Below are positions 12,580-25,059 of a DNA stretch of 64,000 nt, piece by piece (the stretch's first letter is position 1; every line of letters starts with the position of its first letter). The notes under the pieces were generated by a model. That model was not told the DNA's origin and did not search any database. It saw nothing but the letters and a program-made list of their open reading frames with translations. This stretch comes from Lethocerus indicus (lineage: Eukaryota; Arthropoda; Insecta; Hemiptera; Belostomatidae). Where the stretch lies: the NCBI GenBank assembly GCA_019843655.1, contig JACDQD010000001.1, forward strand, positions 40,699,392 to 40,763,391. Reading direction: 5' to 3'. The position numbers and the translations under genes are program-made.

Positions 12580-14686
12580 TTTTTTTCATAATTTTGAATA
12601 TTGTTTTGTCGTTTTATTTACTGTAATGATGTAGTTTATCAACTATTATTGATATATACTGATTTGGGCGTTCAATTTATGACACAGACAAATTTATATT
12701 AATATATAACATTATTATGGTAATTTATTTATAATTTTTATTAATCTTAACTATAAGGATCTGCACTTTGGTCTGCTCCAAATCAAATTTTTCATAAAAA
12801 TGTGCTCTTTTCTAGTTTTTAATTGCATTCTATTTTATTTTAATAATTTACTTCTTTATTTAGGACGATAGTTTGGTAAGTATGGCAAAAAAATAGTTTT
12901 AACACCTTTTCTGAACAAGGTTATTTTAATTTTTCAACATAATTTAGGGCGATACACTTGGTCCAACTAGTTTGCAATTCTTATGTCCCGTCAGAGAAGT
13001 ATTTTTTCAAAGCTTGTAAAATAAATATTCACCTAATAAATTTGCCTTAGTTATCGAATCACCCACACATACTTATTGCTGCCAGTCAATGTGTTAAGCT
13101 ATTCAGAATCGGTTTTCTCGGTTAAAGGCGTATTTCTCAAAGCCAATTTCAGCTTTTATCTGGGAGAATAAAGTATAATTTGGAAAAAAGTAGAAATGTG
13201 GGTAGAATTATAACTTTACTTTGAGAGATGAAGAAAGAAACCATTCAATTAGAATGTGTCATATCTATTAAACGGACAGTTCCGAAGAATGATTGAGAAC
13301 GATCTACTACGAATGAAACAATACAATGTTGTGTATTGGGCTTTCTAAGAGTCAACTACGAAAGTTTCTTCAGAAGATGTTACGTCGAACAGTCAGATTT
13401 CAAATAAAACTGAGCCAAAATTATTATAGGCGATTTTCTTGGAAACTCCAACCCTTCGCTACGCCGCTATATGGGTAAAGAAGAATTATTTTTAGTACTA
13501 TCAAAACATTATCATTTGAATTATCAGAAATGTTACTGATGATATTGGGTTACGGGTCCCTAGCGAAACCGATTTGGATTTCCAGCAATGCATTGCAGTG
13601 ACCTTGCCAGAAGAATGATACAATCCGCACATTACGAAAAGTGCAATGTTTTGTTGAATTCTGTTGAATATTTGTTTTATTTTTTCAGGGTCGATTTTCA
13701 GTTATAATTAATAAGGAAATGGAGGCGGAATGAAGACATTAGTGTGTATATCGAAAATTTAAAAACAAAAGCGTGAATTTTGACAAATAATAATGGTATA
13801 TTTCATGAAGGAGCTTATTCATAGGTCTTTTCATATTGAAGTCCTTATTGCTCCTTCATTCTGAGATTTTTCGGTTATTAGTATAGCGGTCAAGAATATC
13901 ATTGTATCTTATTAGTGCTTTATACTTACAGTATTATAGTAGTTAGTGCATTAGGTAAATAATCTACAGTGGAGAGTCTATTTTCCGAAATAGTTGTTTA
14001 GTTTCATAAAATGCAGTGAGCCGTACAGAATGCATCATTCTTAGTAAAAAGCATCATTCTTAATTTATAGTTAGTTTGTTTTCCAGTTGATTCTCTCTTC
14101 CGGTTGGCAGACGCTGACTGTCCGAAATCGAGTTGCAAATTTGCAATTGTAAAAAAACTTGACCTTTTTACCGACCGCTGAGTTTAGAACTTTTAACCGA
14201 AACGCCGACTCTTTGTTCTGGAAATACGACGTCGTCTACGAAAGTGGGAAATCGAAGATACTTCGAGCGGAGCCCTCCCCCGGTGTTGACATCAAAGTCA
14301 ATCGACCCTCCCCGCGGCTCTTTATTAACTTTCAGCTCCGCAGTTGCATTAAAATTTCGAATTAAATTACTTACACCGCTCGTATCGCGTAACGCGTTAC
14401 TACACTCCTTATTGGAAATTACAGTCAAGGCACTTATCTCTTGCGTCTTCTTATTTCAATATCGAAAAAAACTGTTTTCGGTCTGAAGGTATTTTTAGCT
14501 CCTTAAATAATGTAGTTGGATATTGTTAAATGGTATATGGGAAGGATTACATACATCAGAACTCCATGGTGGGCGAATAGTGAAATATCCTAAGTCTTTT
14601 GTTCTTCCGTCTCCAGTCGCGAATTCGTCCTTTTGACAGACCAGTTTTGGTTGCTCACCTTCTACAGTATCTTCAGCAGGTTTGTT

Positions 14687-14689
<3 letters not shown>

Positions 14690-14739
<50 letters not shown>
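14690..14739. repeat. (TA)25 microsatellite
   Basis: Fifty bases of alternating A and T. Overlapping frames encode Ile-Tyr repeats and are artefacts. Confidence 0.98.
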
Positions 14740-14742
<3 letters not shown>

Positions 14743-15407
14743 TATAAAATGGCAGAAAGAAATTATAATTGTTTCAATGGTAAATCGGGACAGGGTTGTG
14801 AAAAAGACATTGCGTCACTCCGATTGCCCAATGGGCCGCTCTCCGTTCCGGGCGGGATATTGCCAAATGCTGCTCTGTTAAATGGTCTAAACAGAGGCTA
14901 CCGAACCCGTCTGGTTGTAGACATTAGTATCGCCGCCGCCCGGGTTACTTTCTGTCTCAACTCTTCAGTTAGAACTGTTATTACTTTTCCTCCATCTATA
15001 TAGCTATTGGTACTGACGATGGCGTGAACTCGAAATTACAGAAAATGGCAGCAGTAATCACTTTCGAAATCTCTGCTTAAATTATAAGCGTATTTATTGT
15101 CTCAATTCGGAGTTGCTGGGGCGATGTGAAAATTCTTAAAACCGACCGAAGCAAAGGAAGTAATTGTTACTTGACCCCTCGGAAAATCAACAAAATTCGG
15201 CCGTAAATATTTACAAAACATAAATAATTTCGGAACGCATAATTACTTCCGAATAATCGATGGCTTTAATTTAATGTAACAATTATACCGTGGAATTCAT
15301 TCGGGTGGTAGGGGGTCGGTCATTGTGTTTAGTAATTAAATCCCTATAGAAGGGAGCAAAGGGGTTATAAATAGAAAGGGTTCTTTCGTTTGCAGAATGT
15401 TTTTTTC

Positions 15408-15443
15408 CCTCTCCTCGCTCTCTTGCTCTCTCTCTCTCTCTCA
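15408..15443. repeat. CT-rich microsatellite
   Basis: Interrupted CT tract with an uninterrupted stretch of about nine units. Confidence 0.92.
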
Positions 15444-16061
15444 CTCGGCGAGCAATCTGAACTGTAATTAAGTTCTCTCCGAAGTTTCATTTAGGTGTCA
15501 TATCTTGAGGCAATAAATACTGGCAGCTGGTGAAAATGAAAAGTACGAAAAGTATAAAAAAAATAACGAAACGGGAAAAGAAAAAGGAACAAAAAAAGGA
15601 ACGAATGGATCGGCCCGAAGGGAAAGGGGTTGGATTTCGAGATATGAATCATTCAAGAGATCGTGGGGGGGAGTGGAAAAAGGGGATCTCTCTTTATTTA
15701 ACCCTTTTTCCACGGTTCGGCCCCCCAACCTTCGAATCTCTACTTCTTTGAGCAAAGGGTGAAGCCGCCGAATTGCCATGTGTCGAAGGCGAGAAATATA
15801 GAGGACAATGCATAAGACGCCTGACATTCTAATCGAGGTGGTTTAGACCGATGTTTCCGAAATTTGAAGTAACTGGAGAAAATTTAATTCCCGGAAATGA
15901 AGGGTATATTGTGTGTGTGAGTACTGTTATAAAATACAAATTGACTAAAAATAAATAAGCTCTTTCGGTTTATTACTGGCTTTATAAAATGCCCATGAGG
16001 TTTATGAATTTGATTAAGATAAATATGTATTGTTTTTTATTTCATTCCTTCAACTGACGGA

Positions 16062-16064
<3 letters not shown>

Positions 16065-16094
<30 letters not shown>
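16065..16094. repeat. (AT)15 microsatellite
   Basis: Thirty bases of alternating A and T, followed directly by CpG-containing unique sequence. Confidence 0.98.
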
Positions 16095-16096
<2 letters not shown>

Positions 16097-19000
16097 TTTC
16101 CGGAGTACTCTGTACCGGAAATCAAAATCCCGGTGATATTCGACGGCGGGAATATCGCGAAAGGAGTAGAGAAAACTATCGACTCCGATTTTCAGGACGG
16201 TAACAATCAAGGCGGTTGTTCTCTCGTAACGTCGTTAATTGCTCGAGTTAATCACAGGCCTCGGCGAAACAACTATCTCGGGGAGCCATCGAACACCCGC
16301 TCCCGTAATTGGATAAATTGGGATTTTTTCTATTGCCCCCCCCCTTCGTCTCCCAATTTCCCAGACTGAGGAGCCCGATAAACACGGAATCGATTGTACA
16401 TAAACAGTTGCTCTTTCGATTCCTGAATTCCACAAAGTTGTTGTATGAACCCTCTTAAATATGAAAGACTGCTACATTATTTCCCAGATCTTAATATTTA
16501 TTCGAAGTGTACTGTTAATAACAGTCACGAACTTAAGTATTTATATACATTCTTAGTGTCACTTTCAAAATATATATATGTACATGTTGCTTATATTAGG
16601 TTAAAATGAATTTAATGAAAATAAATTGAAGAATCAAATCGATCACTTGATGTCCAAGCTTTTGCGCTCAGGATGCTTAAAAATAAATTATCATTTAACA
16701 ATCGGAACCGGACGACGTCGAGTCCTGTGAAAAATCTTCAGTGGTCGTCAAAGTGCCCACGGTTGTGGCGGTGAGAGGGGGGGGGGACTTATTTTCCCAC
16801 CGAAGCAGGAAGTCAATCGCTTTACAGTTAGTTTCCCCCAACGATAGCGTCGACTTATGCGCCCGGGACACTGCGACGACGCCGTTTCACCGTTACGGGG
16901 GAAATTAGAAACAGTACATACCGCCGACATATGTTGATTTCTAAAGGACTACTTGTACGGGAGGGATTTTTCTCGAAAAAAAAAAGAAAGAAACAGGAAG
17001 GGACCGTTGGAACGTTTCAAACAACGCAGAACGGATCGCGTCCGGCACATATGTGTCCTTATTCTGCGACATCACTACTGCATTATCTCCGCAATTGTAT
17101 ACCCACTCCCGTACAGCACCTTCCGCAACGCGATTTCCAATGATTATATATGTAGGGCGGACGACGATTCAGACTAAATTAAATTCAACGATCATATATA
17201 TTGCTATCTTCAATTTTAACCTCCTGAAGGGTCTCGAGTTGAACTCAAGTTCGAGTTGTTTTTTTACGATTTTTACAAATGTATGAATGCCTTAATTTCG
17301 TTACACCTAACACAATTTTTCTATTTTGTGAGTTTTCCGGAGTTAATGAAGTTCCCCTTGATTAATCAGTTGCTCGTTCTAATTGAGTTTTCCTTCAATT
17401 AATTTCCTCGATTAATCGGGAGCAACTTAATAAACTCCCGAAAAAAACTCAAAATATAAATCAGTTCGGCTTTAAACAACGCATCTACATGTGCCGATAA
17501 TTATGCCACTACAAATACGAACGGCGTAAAGCCCGCGAGGACCCTGGAATAGAAATAATTGAAGCGTTGTCCAAAATCGCCGGAGATTGAAGTCATTTTA
17601 ACTAAGCCAATTGTAGGTAAATTCAGTAAATAAAATCGATACCTACAATTAGTGTTAAGTACAATGTTCGATAATACAGCAACATCCCAACATGAGGTCT
17701 GGCAACATGCCAGTGGGAAATGACAAGAACGCATCAACCGAGTCTTCCGTGACACTTGGGTCCAACTTCGTGGAACGCGTTCTGGGGAGCTTATCGACAT
17801 TTATAATTGGACCGTTCCGCTAGAAACGTCCCCTGCTGGGCCCTAATCTACAGGAATTCCCTATTGTATCGATTTCCGGTCGGACCCCCAAAGCCGGAAA
17901 CCGATGACGGTATCCGGTTCCGCGTTATCTGAGCGATTAGCGCGTCCGCGTCATTGTTTCCCTTCTGAACTCCGAGTAGGAAAGACACAGTGGAATAGTA
18001 CCAATCGATCGGTGGAACGAATATTGTGGATATATAATAAACACTTAGTGACGGTGAGTCCGCTTATCGAGGCCGCTTATAATCCTTGTCGAAATTTTTA
18101 CTTATAGTAGTTAAGGGTGTTAATTGGAAATTTGAAGATAGTCATTCTCCATAAGTTTTGGGATATTCTGTCTAATGCCTGAACGATTTTGGCTTCACAG
18201 GAACTACGCTTGCTTCTATGATCCAGCGTTAGATGAGCGACTAGATTAAATTTTCAATCAAAAGTGTCGCCGTTTCAACTTGTTGCTGCACCGCGTATGC
18301 GACGTGTTCCTGCGTCCGTGGAAGTACAAAATAGACCGGTTTCGGACCGAGCGTCGACGACGGAATTCGGGACCTCGTCGAGCAAATACACTTATCCAAT
18401 ACAAGGAGACTTAATTTTTTCCTTTTGGCTCCGAGTCGTGCCCCAAACGCAATTATCCGTGCACTAAGGCGTCTCGCGACTAAATTAGGGGTAAAACGCT
18501 AAGTAAACCCCGCGTTGGTGATGGTGGGGTGGGGGGTTCTACTCCAAGAAAAAGGTTTCCCCGAACTTCGTAATTAAAAAGGAATACGGAGCGGTCCCCG
18601 GCTCCATAACTAATATTGGCTTTGTGGAATTGAATTAAAAGGGTTCAACAGTCAATTTGAATATTTTACAGGTTTTTTTTTCTAACTCTCTCCTTCCTTC
18701 TTTCAATTGGGCACCTCACCACCCCTCCCCCATGCTCTAATTTTCACGCCCCTTATTACGTCCATGCGACCGAGTCAATCGATGCCCCCGGTCCTATAAA
18801 ATATCGGATTTATAAATTAGGATGTATAACAACCGCGGATGTATTTCCTGCTGCGAACATGTAAATTTATATTATTGTACATTTTTGGAAAATATTTCTT
18901 CACAGTACTCCCAGGTGAAAGAATCTGAAGTCATGTACCTAGTGGACTGCATTTTTCGCGGCTCAGATTATTCCCAATCCCATTCGACAAGCAGAAAGAT

Positions 19001-19695
19001 ATATTTTCCAAAGAAAACAACAATTTGAATGTCATTTTACAAAATCACAGTTTTTACGTGAAAACTGAATAACCAATTTTTATGGGAGCACTGTACGTAT
19101 AATTAATAATTACGAATTTATAAGGTGTATAAGGTATCAAATAGATAACGACGTCTTACACTATCTAATGTGGAGTAACATGAACGATAGAATAATAAGT
19201 GTCTGATTGTTCGTAATGCTATGACACTGTAGGGTTTGTCTTGTTTTACAAGACCCGTCCTGTTACTAGACAGCCGCGGAAACCGCACGATATAAATCAT
19301 ACTAGAGTGGAAATGAGACAACGACGCAGATTTTATTTCTACTCTTCAACGCGGAATTAAAACAAGAAACTATACGTTAACGTTTCAAGTATCCTCCCAA
19401 AACATCCCGAGGTAAAAGATTAACTCTTTCCGAACTCGTTAGCGTTCCTTCCGTGTTGCACACTTATCATAAAGGCAGCGGCGGCGGCGCCTACCTTCTT
19501 GTCCCTCCGTAGGTTAAGCGCCCCGGTGCGTGCGGGCCGAGGCGCGTGTTCGTGCGTGCCGACCAGCGGGGTGCCGAATATATCAGCTCTCGGGGAGATC
19601 CCCCATCACAAATCGAAACTATTAAATAGAATTGGTTTGGGCCCGCGATGCCTTTCCTCTGTGCCGACGCCGACCCTGCTGTGTGGTCCCCTTCC

Positions 19696-19704
19696 ATCTC
19701 TCTT

Positions 19705-19735
<31 letters not shown>

Positions 19736-19751
19736 TCTCTCTCGCTCTCTT
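19696..19751. repeat. CT-rich microsatellite, interrupted
   Basis: CT repeats with TTTC and CCTC interruptions; overlapping frames encode Ser-Leu repeats. Confidence 0.95.
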
Positions 19752-20904
19752 CCAAATATTGAGTTTCGAACAGCTTGCGAGTTTTTTTCCTCGAACACCG
19801 TTAGGAATTTCGCATATTTTGCAGGAATTATTTACCGCTTAGTTTGATAAAGTCCGTACTGCCAGGGTTTTCCTTGTCACTGTTATATAGCATGATAGAA
19901 GTAATTATTTTATATCCTTTCTCTAGGCTGGGCTCCTCATTCTAAATCTAGAGAAATAAACAGCTGGTGTACTGAGGACGGCCTGAAGCCAAAGGAACGG
20001 GTAAAAAATGACGACGTAAGAGGACAAGAAGGGCGGCATCGCATTAATAATAGATTTAAAAGAGAGCGCCCATAATTTGTCGCAATTAAACCGGCGACGG
20101 GGGAAAAGACAGCGGATCCAGTGATATTCATTGCAGCTGAGTGGAAGTTATGGAATCAAAGCTTTGTTTTAATTGCAGTTTCTTCCTCCTTCTCATCGTC
20201 TTTCTCCCGTTTCTGTTATGGCCGTATCGATAAGCGTCTCGGGAATTAAACGCCAATCCGAAAAATGGGGGAGTGAAGATTTTAATTGGAATGAACGAGG
20301 GGTTGAAAGCGAGGGACCTTCTGTCGTTCTCGAAATTAAAATCATCTTCATTCTATAAACAGACTGGTTTTTAGGGCCTCCTCTTTTTTTCTTGAGGAAA
20401 ATATGTTTTCCCCTATACAGTAGAAATGAATAATTGAGTACATTCGAGCCGACTGATAAATACTGCCAATGAACCAAATTCCAAGTTTCTATTTATTTTT
20501 TTGCACGTTATCTTCTGTCTGCACTTTCTGATTTGACTCTACTATATAGTTGCAGCTTATCGCCTTTCAGTTGCAGAAAAACCGTGACTAGCTATTCAAT
20601 AGCATAGGATCATATTAGCGAGTGGAGGCAATGGTGTGAATGATTATATTCCGAACTCTTTTATCATCATTCCAGTCACTAAATTGTAGCAATAATCAAA
20701 CCAAAACCTCCCTCATAATAATATCTTTAATTAATTATTAAATAAATAATGTACTCTATGTAGAACATTTCACACATCCAAGTAGCTTTTTTTGAATTTT
20801 GATTTTGGCGTATTCAGGAGTAAGTTTTAAAAGAAATCATTGCTAAGTTGTACCAAATGTTTTCGATCGTTTTAGAAAAATAGTACAGGGCGGTTTTGCT
20901 AGGC

Positions 20905-20975
20905 CGGTTTCAGCTGCCACCCTCTTCCGAAGATGTCTTGAATGGTTTTCTTTGAAGACAGACAGAAGCTTCGTT
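20905..20975. repeat. Segment similar to 60073-60120
   Basis: CAGCTGCCACCCTCTTCC is followed by GAAGATGTCTTGAA and later AGACAGACAGAA. At 60.08 kb the order is TAGTTGCCCTCCCG, then GGAAGATGTCAAGAA, then TAGACAGAA. A third GAAGATGT in a related setting lies at 13373 (CAGAAGATGTTACGTCGAAC, then AATAAAACTG). This could be another old dispersed family. The match is weaker than for families A and B. Confidence 0.3.
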
Positions 20976-22394
20976 GTGTCGACTCACAAAATCACGACTC
21001 CGAAAATGGAACGAAAACGGGGCAAACACGATAGCGCTGTAATTTACAACGAGTGGGGATATTTTTTCTCATTGTTAATTCGATAAAATATGAAAAAAAA
21101 ATCGACCTCATCAGATTCTTGAGGGGCGATAAAGTCGCGGAACCTGGGAATTTCGCTAACAGGCAGACCGTGGTTCCTCGCCTATAGGGATCCCGTTTCT
21201 TCGCTTCGGGTTAAAGAAATATTTTATTTTAATGCCCGCGTCGATTAACAGCCGTGCGGATGATGATATAAACGCAATTAATTCCCGAAGATAGATTGAA
21301 CAATGGAAAAAAATAAAATACGAGAATAATGAAAAACTGAATGTATATAAAACAGCGTGGGATATTATATCGGTAAACCCGTAGGTATTATCCGTAAGTA
21401 CATGGCCGCAATAACAAACCAGATTCTACTGACCATGATGAGAAACCGATACTGGTGGCGTCGGCACTAAGAGACAGAGGAGTCTGACTACATACCATTT
21501 ACATATTCACGCACCCTTCTAATTATTTATTTAGGTATTTATTAAGACTATATTATTTTGTTTTTACCAATCTAAATACGATTGAATTCGACTAGAATAC
21601 ATTTCATGTATGGCAGTTTTATTTCTAAAAATGTTTTATGATTGTTTTCTCAATGCGAAAAATCATAACCCGTATAGAAAAAATACACCCGTTAATTTCT
21701 ACAATTCACTGTGGACAGATACCACGACATTTCCTAATACCGGAATGGTTTTCACGGCTAGTTTTGTGTCGCGTCCCGCGGATTGAAGCGAATATATACG
21801 CCTAGTCGCGAGTTACTGTGAATTGTAGGGGTCCCATGCTCGCGGAGGTTCAACGATCCCCCTGGGAAAATGGTGTTCTTCGACGGCAGTAGTCCATCCG
21901 CTACGTGTCCAAGCGATATGTTACGCTGTCTTTCCTACCCCCACCGCTGCCACCACGCTCATCGCGAAGTCCCGGGATGAACGGGTTCCGTCTATAAAAA
22001 AACGGGTTATTAACAACAAAAACGTAATATTCTTTTCCGTAACATTATCTACCAACAGGCGGGAATTCGGGACGGCGTCTATCTTGCGATTTAAGCCTGA
22101 CCGGTTTGGTCCGCAGCTCCTTTCGCCAGTAATAAAACTGGTACTTTCGAAGCTACCTATCAGTTGTAATTAATAACTGCCTTAGGATAACTGTCGTACG
22201 GTACAGGACTCCCAAACAAATATCTTAAATTGACTATCACTGAAACCGGATTTGCGGATTTAAAAATATCGAGACCAAATTTTTTTTAGATTTTTCCAAA
22301 TATCGCCCGATGATTAATTCCTTAACGGATTTCCGTTACGTTTTCGGTCTCAAATCTTAAATACTATCCCCAAGACCCCCGCAGAAGACGCTAT

Positions 22395-22430
22395 CACAAA
22401 TCGGCGTTCGAACCAGGCTTGTAGTTCCGC
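22395..22430 (-). other. Isolated B-box-like motif
   Basis: The minus strand reads AAGCCTGGTTCGAACGCCG, with a 9/11 match to the polymerase III B-box. No paired stems or clear A-box were found nearby. It may be a further SINE trace or chance. Confidence 0.2.
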
Positions 22431-23933
22431 GTGAGAATCCGATACTTTTGAACGGGATTAGTTTCGTGCGTCCTTTTGAAAGCGACCAATCGGCTGCACA
22501 CTGTACAGGAAGTGGTTTCCGGTAGTTTGCTCCCGTTCTGTTTGTCTTCCAGTACGTTAAATAAAAGAACCGAACTTGTTGGCAATACGTTCCGGTTTGA
22601 TGATTACCGGCCGTCGTTCGGCGTTGGGAAATGCGATTCGACGGGTCGCCCAGTAGGAACCCAAATGTTTCGCGTAGAACATTCTCCAATTTTACATAAC
22701 ATTTTATGTTATGTATTATGCACAAAATCGGTTTTTACGATATTCATTTATTTTATCGCGATTTTACTTTTTTTTAAAATTGAATTATGTTGAATTATCC
22801 CTGGCTAATAATACTAATCATATCATTATAATTTAATCGTGTATTAACTAATGATTTTTATATGCAATAGTTTTTATATTCTTGAAGGATTGCTGTAGGC
22901 AATATATTGCCGATGGCACGCTAGGATTTTATTCCAAAATACAAGTTAATTTCTCCTCGGCGTTGTTCCCATTTTTTCCAGCGTTGCCTACGATTGGCAT
23001 TCAGTTGGAACGGTACCGATGTACCGATTGTGTTCCCCGTCCGTAACGTTCGGCTACCTTCCCATTAGCGGCCGACATTAATGAGAACAACCAGTAGGTT
23101 TGTTAACTGAAAACAGTCGATATGGACCCTAGCATTTCTAAACTTGAGCAAAGAGCGATGAAATACTATTCCGAAATCCGCCGGGACCCCCGAATGTAAA
23201 TAATTGCAGGTATTTCCAGATTGAAAATTTGTATTAAAATATTTGAACCGTCTTCAGAATTCGAAAACACGTACATGTTTTATGAAATATATGATAGAAC
23301 AATATGTATATATAATATAAGATAATCGATTGGAACTATCCGTTGTTAAGACAATTTAAGGAAAATGGAGAACCCATTCAAGGTCCCAGTCCGCGAGAGC
23401 TGTTGGCCCGAGACGGATAAATTCCGTATCCGTCTAAACGACAGGAAAATGGTACTGACGCTGGCGGGAATTCGGGAGTAGAGAAAAAAACCGTTTTCGC
23501 GGAGCCAAATTGGTCGGGTTAGCGGGTATTCGGCGTCCTAACTCGGCGTGCACTCTCAGTGTCCAATGGACCGTCCGGGCGGGGCGGGGATAATCCTCTC
23601 GAACGAATCCCCCCAGAGGTGGGGAACTCATCAAAAATATATTTCTGTGAAAGGGGCGATCCCAGAGCCGGACAATTTTACAGTCGCGGATGTCTTTCCG
23701 GGGTTTTTTTTTCTATACCTCCGTGGAGCGAGTGGCGGTAATCGAACTTATCCGTGACCGGTGACAAGGAACATCCCCCCTTCCCACCTATTGGTACACT
23801 GCCCCTTAATGATCCCCCCACCATCTTCCCTCTCGACCATGTCGCCTATTTCGTTTCGAAAAAGTAGCGTTCCATCGAAAACAACGTAACAACGTACTGG
23901 AGTTTTTGACCTCTCGTTTAATAAGTCGAGATG

Positions 23934-23950
23934 TAATTGGAGGAAAATTC
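23934..23950. repeat. 17-mer shared with 52818-52834
   Basis: TAATTGGAGGAAAATTC occurs here and, in the same orientation, directly beside the tRNA-like segment at 52.8 kb. Here it is followed by GGTTCGCCAACC in place of the B-box region. An exact 17-base match within one window suggests a shared repeat body. Confidence 0.45.
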
Positions 23951-24997
23951 GGTTCGCCAACCTGGATTAAACAAGCTCATAAACTACAGTATACCCGATA
24001 GAGTCCAGTTCGGCAGTTCCTGAGCAACTACTTCCCATCCAAAAGTGTACAGTTATAAGCTCCAAAATGAAAGCCGTATACAAAAGGTTGTATATATCAT
24101 TATGTGTTCATATGAGCGCCAAATGGGACGGAATAATAATAATCGAATTTGCAAAATTATTTATTTACGAGCTCGTAGACTTTCTGCCTCAGTTGTCTTC
24201 GCCCGTGTAGGGGACATATTTATTCTCCGTCCCCGCGGAACCGTCTCTAAGGTCAGACTCGTACAATGTCCCGTCGCTTATTTGTCCATTGTAAATGCGG
24301 TTTAGGAGGGTGACTCGGGTTCATCTTTTAATGCGAGGAGACGACGCCCGGGGTACAATCGACGGGACTAATGATAGCTGCCCGCTCGCCCGAGCCATCA
24401 CGGTTCCTTCACACTTTCCCCCGCCCCTCCGCCGACGCCCCGGCCCTGAATGGCCCAGCGATTGATGAATCCCCGATGTCGAACAAAGAAGTAATACAGA
24501 GCAGCGGCCCCTCCTCGAATTGCGATAACAAATTAAGTATGACAATGGCGAAGTGCGGACGGTGTTGCGCCTCAGTGACATATCTGACAAATTGGAGAAA
24601 AGAGTTAAGATTTTGTCGTGCAGAATACTTAATTTAACTCTTTATCAGAATTAAAGAAGGCATCCCTGATTGATTTTACTTCCATTATTAATTTATTTTT
24701 TATTCATTAAAAATTCCGTACTATATTAAACTACATTGTATAAGGTGTTGAGTGAAACAGACAATACAGCGGGACAAAGATGTCCTTTGACACACGGGAT
24801 AGAGGCGTGTACTTACAAAACTATAAAAATTAAAAATTATCCTATTAAAAATTAAAAAATAATAACAATAATACGTTGAATAAATATTTGGATATCATCA
24901 CTACGAGAAGTTTATAATTATCACGTTTACTATAACAGAAATATTCAGGCTGTGTGGACTGCGATTTGCTAATATGTTATGGTGTGTAGGTGTTTGC

Positions 24998-25049
<52 letters not shown>
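24998..25049. repeat. Compound (GT)6(AT)20 microsatellite
   Basis: A short TG run passes straight into TA. The DNA just before it is GT-rich and may be a decayed part of the same array. Confidence 0.97.
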
Positions 25050-25054
<5 letters not shown>

Positions 25055-25059
25055 ACGAA

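Larger units (their letters stand above)
9900..14100. other. Long AT-rich non-coding tract
   Basis: Few open frames. Contents noticed: the possible mariner remnant at 10.4-10.7 kb, the hairpin at 12.26 kb, a TAA array at 12.56 kb and a GAAGATGT-type segment at 13.37 kb. Otherwise nothing recognisable. Confidence 0.5.
14100..21000. other. Alternating AT-rich and CpG-rich non-coding DNA
   Basis: CpG-richer patches lie at 14.15-14.4, 14.8-15.0, 16.1-16.44, 16.7-17.16, 17.8-18.8 and 19.45-19.7 kb, with AT-rich DNA and TA/CT arrays between them. A G10 run ends near 16.79 kb. No exon with a recognisable domain was found. Confidence 0.45.
21000..24640. other. CpG-rich non-coding patch
   Basis: Opposed frames of 105-122 codons overlap at 22.36-22.79 kb. 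Neither resembles a known protein and both lie in GC-richer sequence. The 17-mer at 23934 and the B-box-like motif at 22.4 kb are the only repeat traces. Confidence 0.45.

Noticed and set aside
14599..15003. Frame of 134 codons with Ile-Tyr repeats
   Set aside because: Translation of the (TA)n array. An overlapping frame in another phase is equally open.
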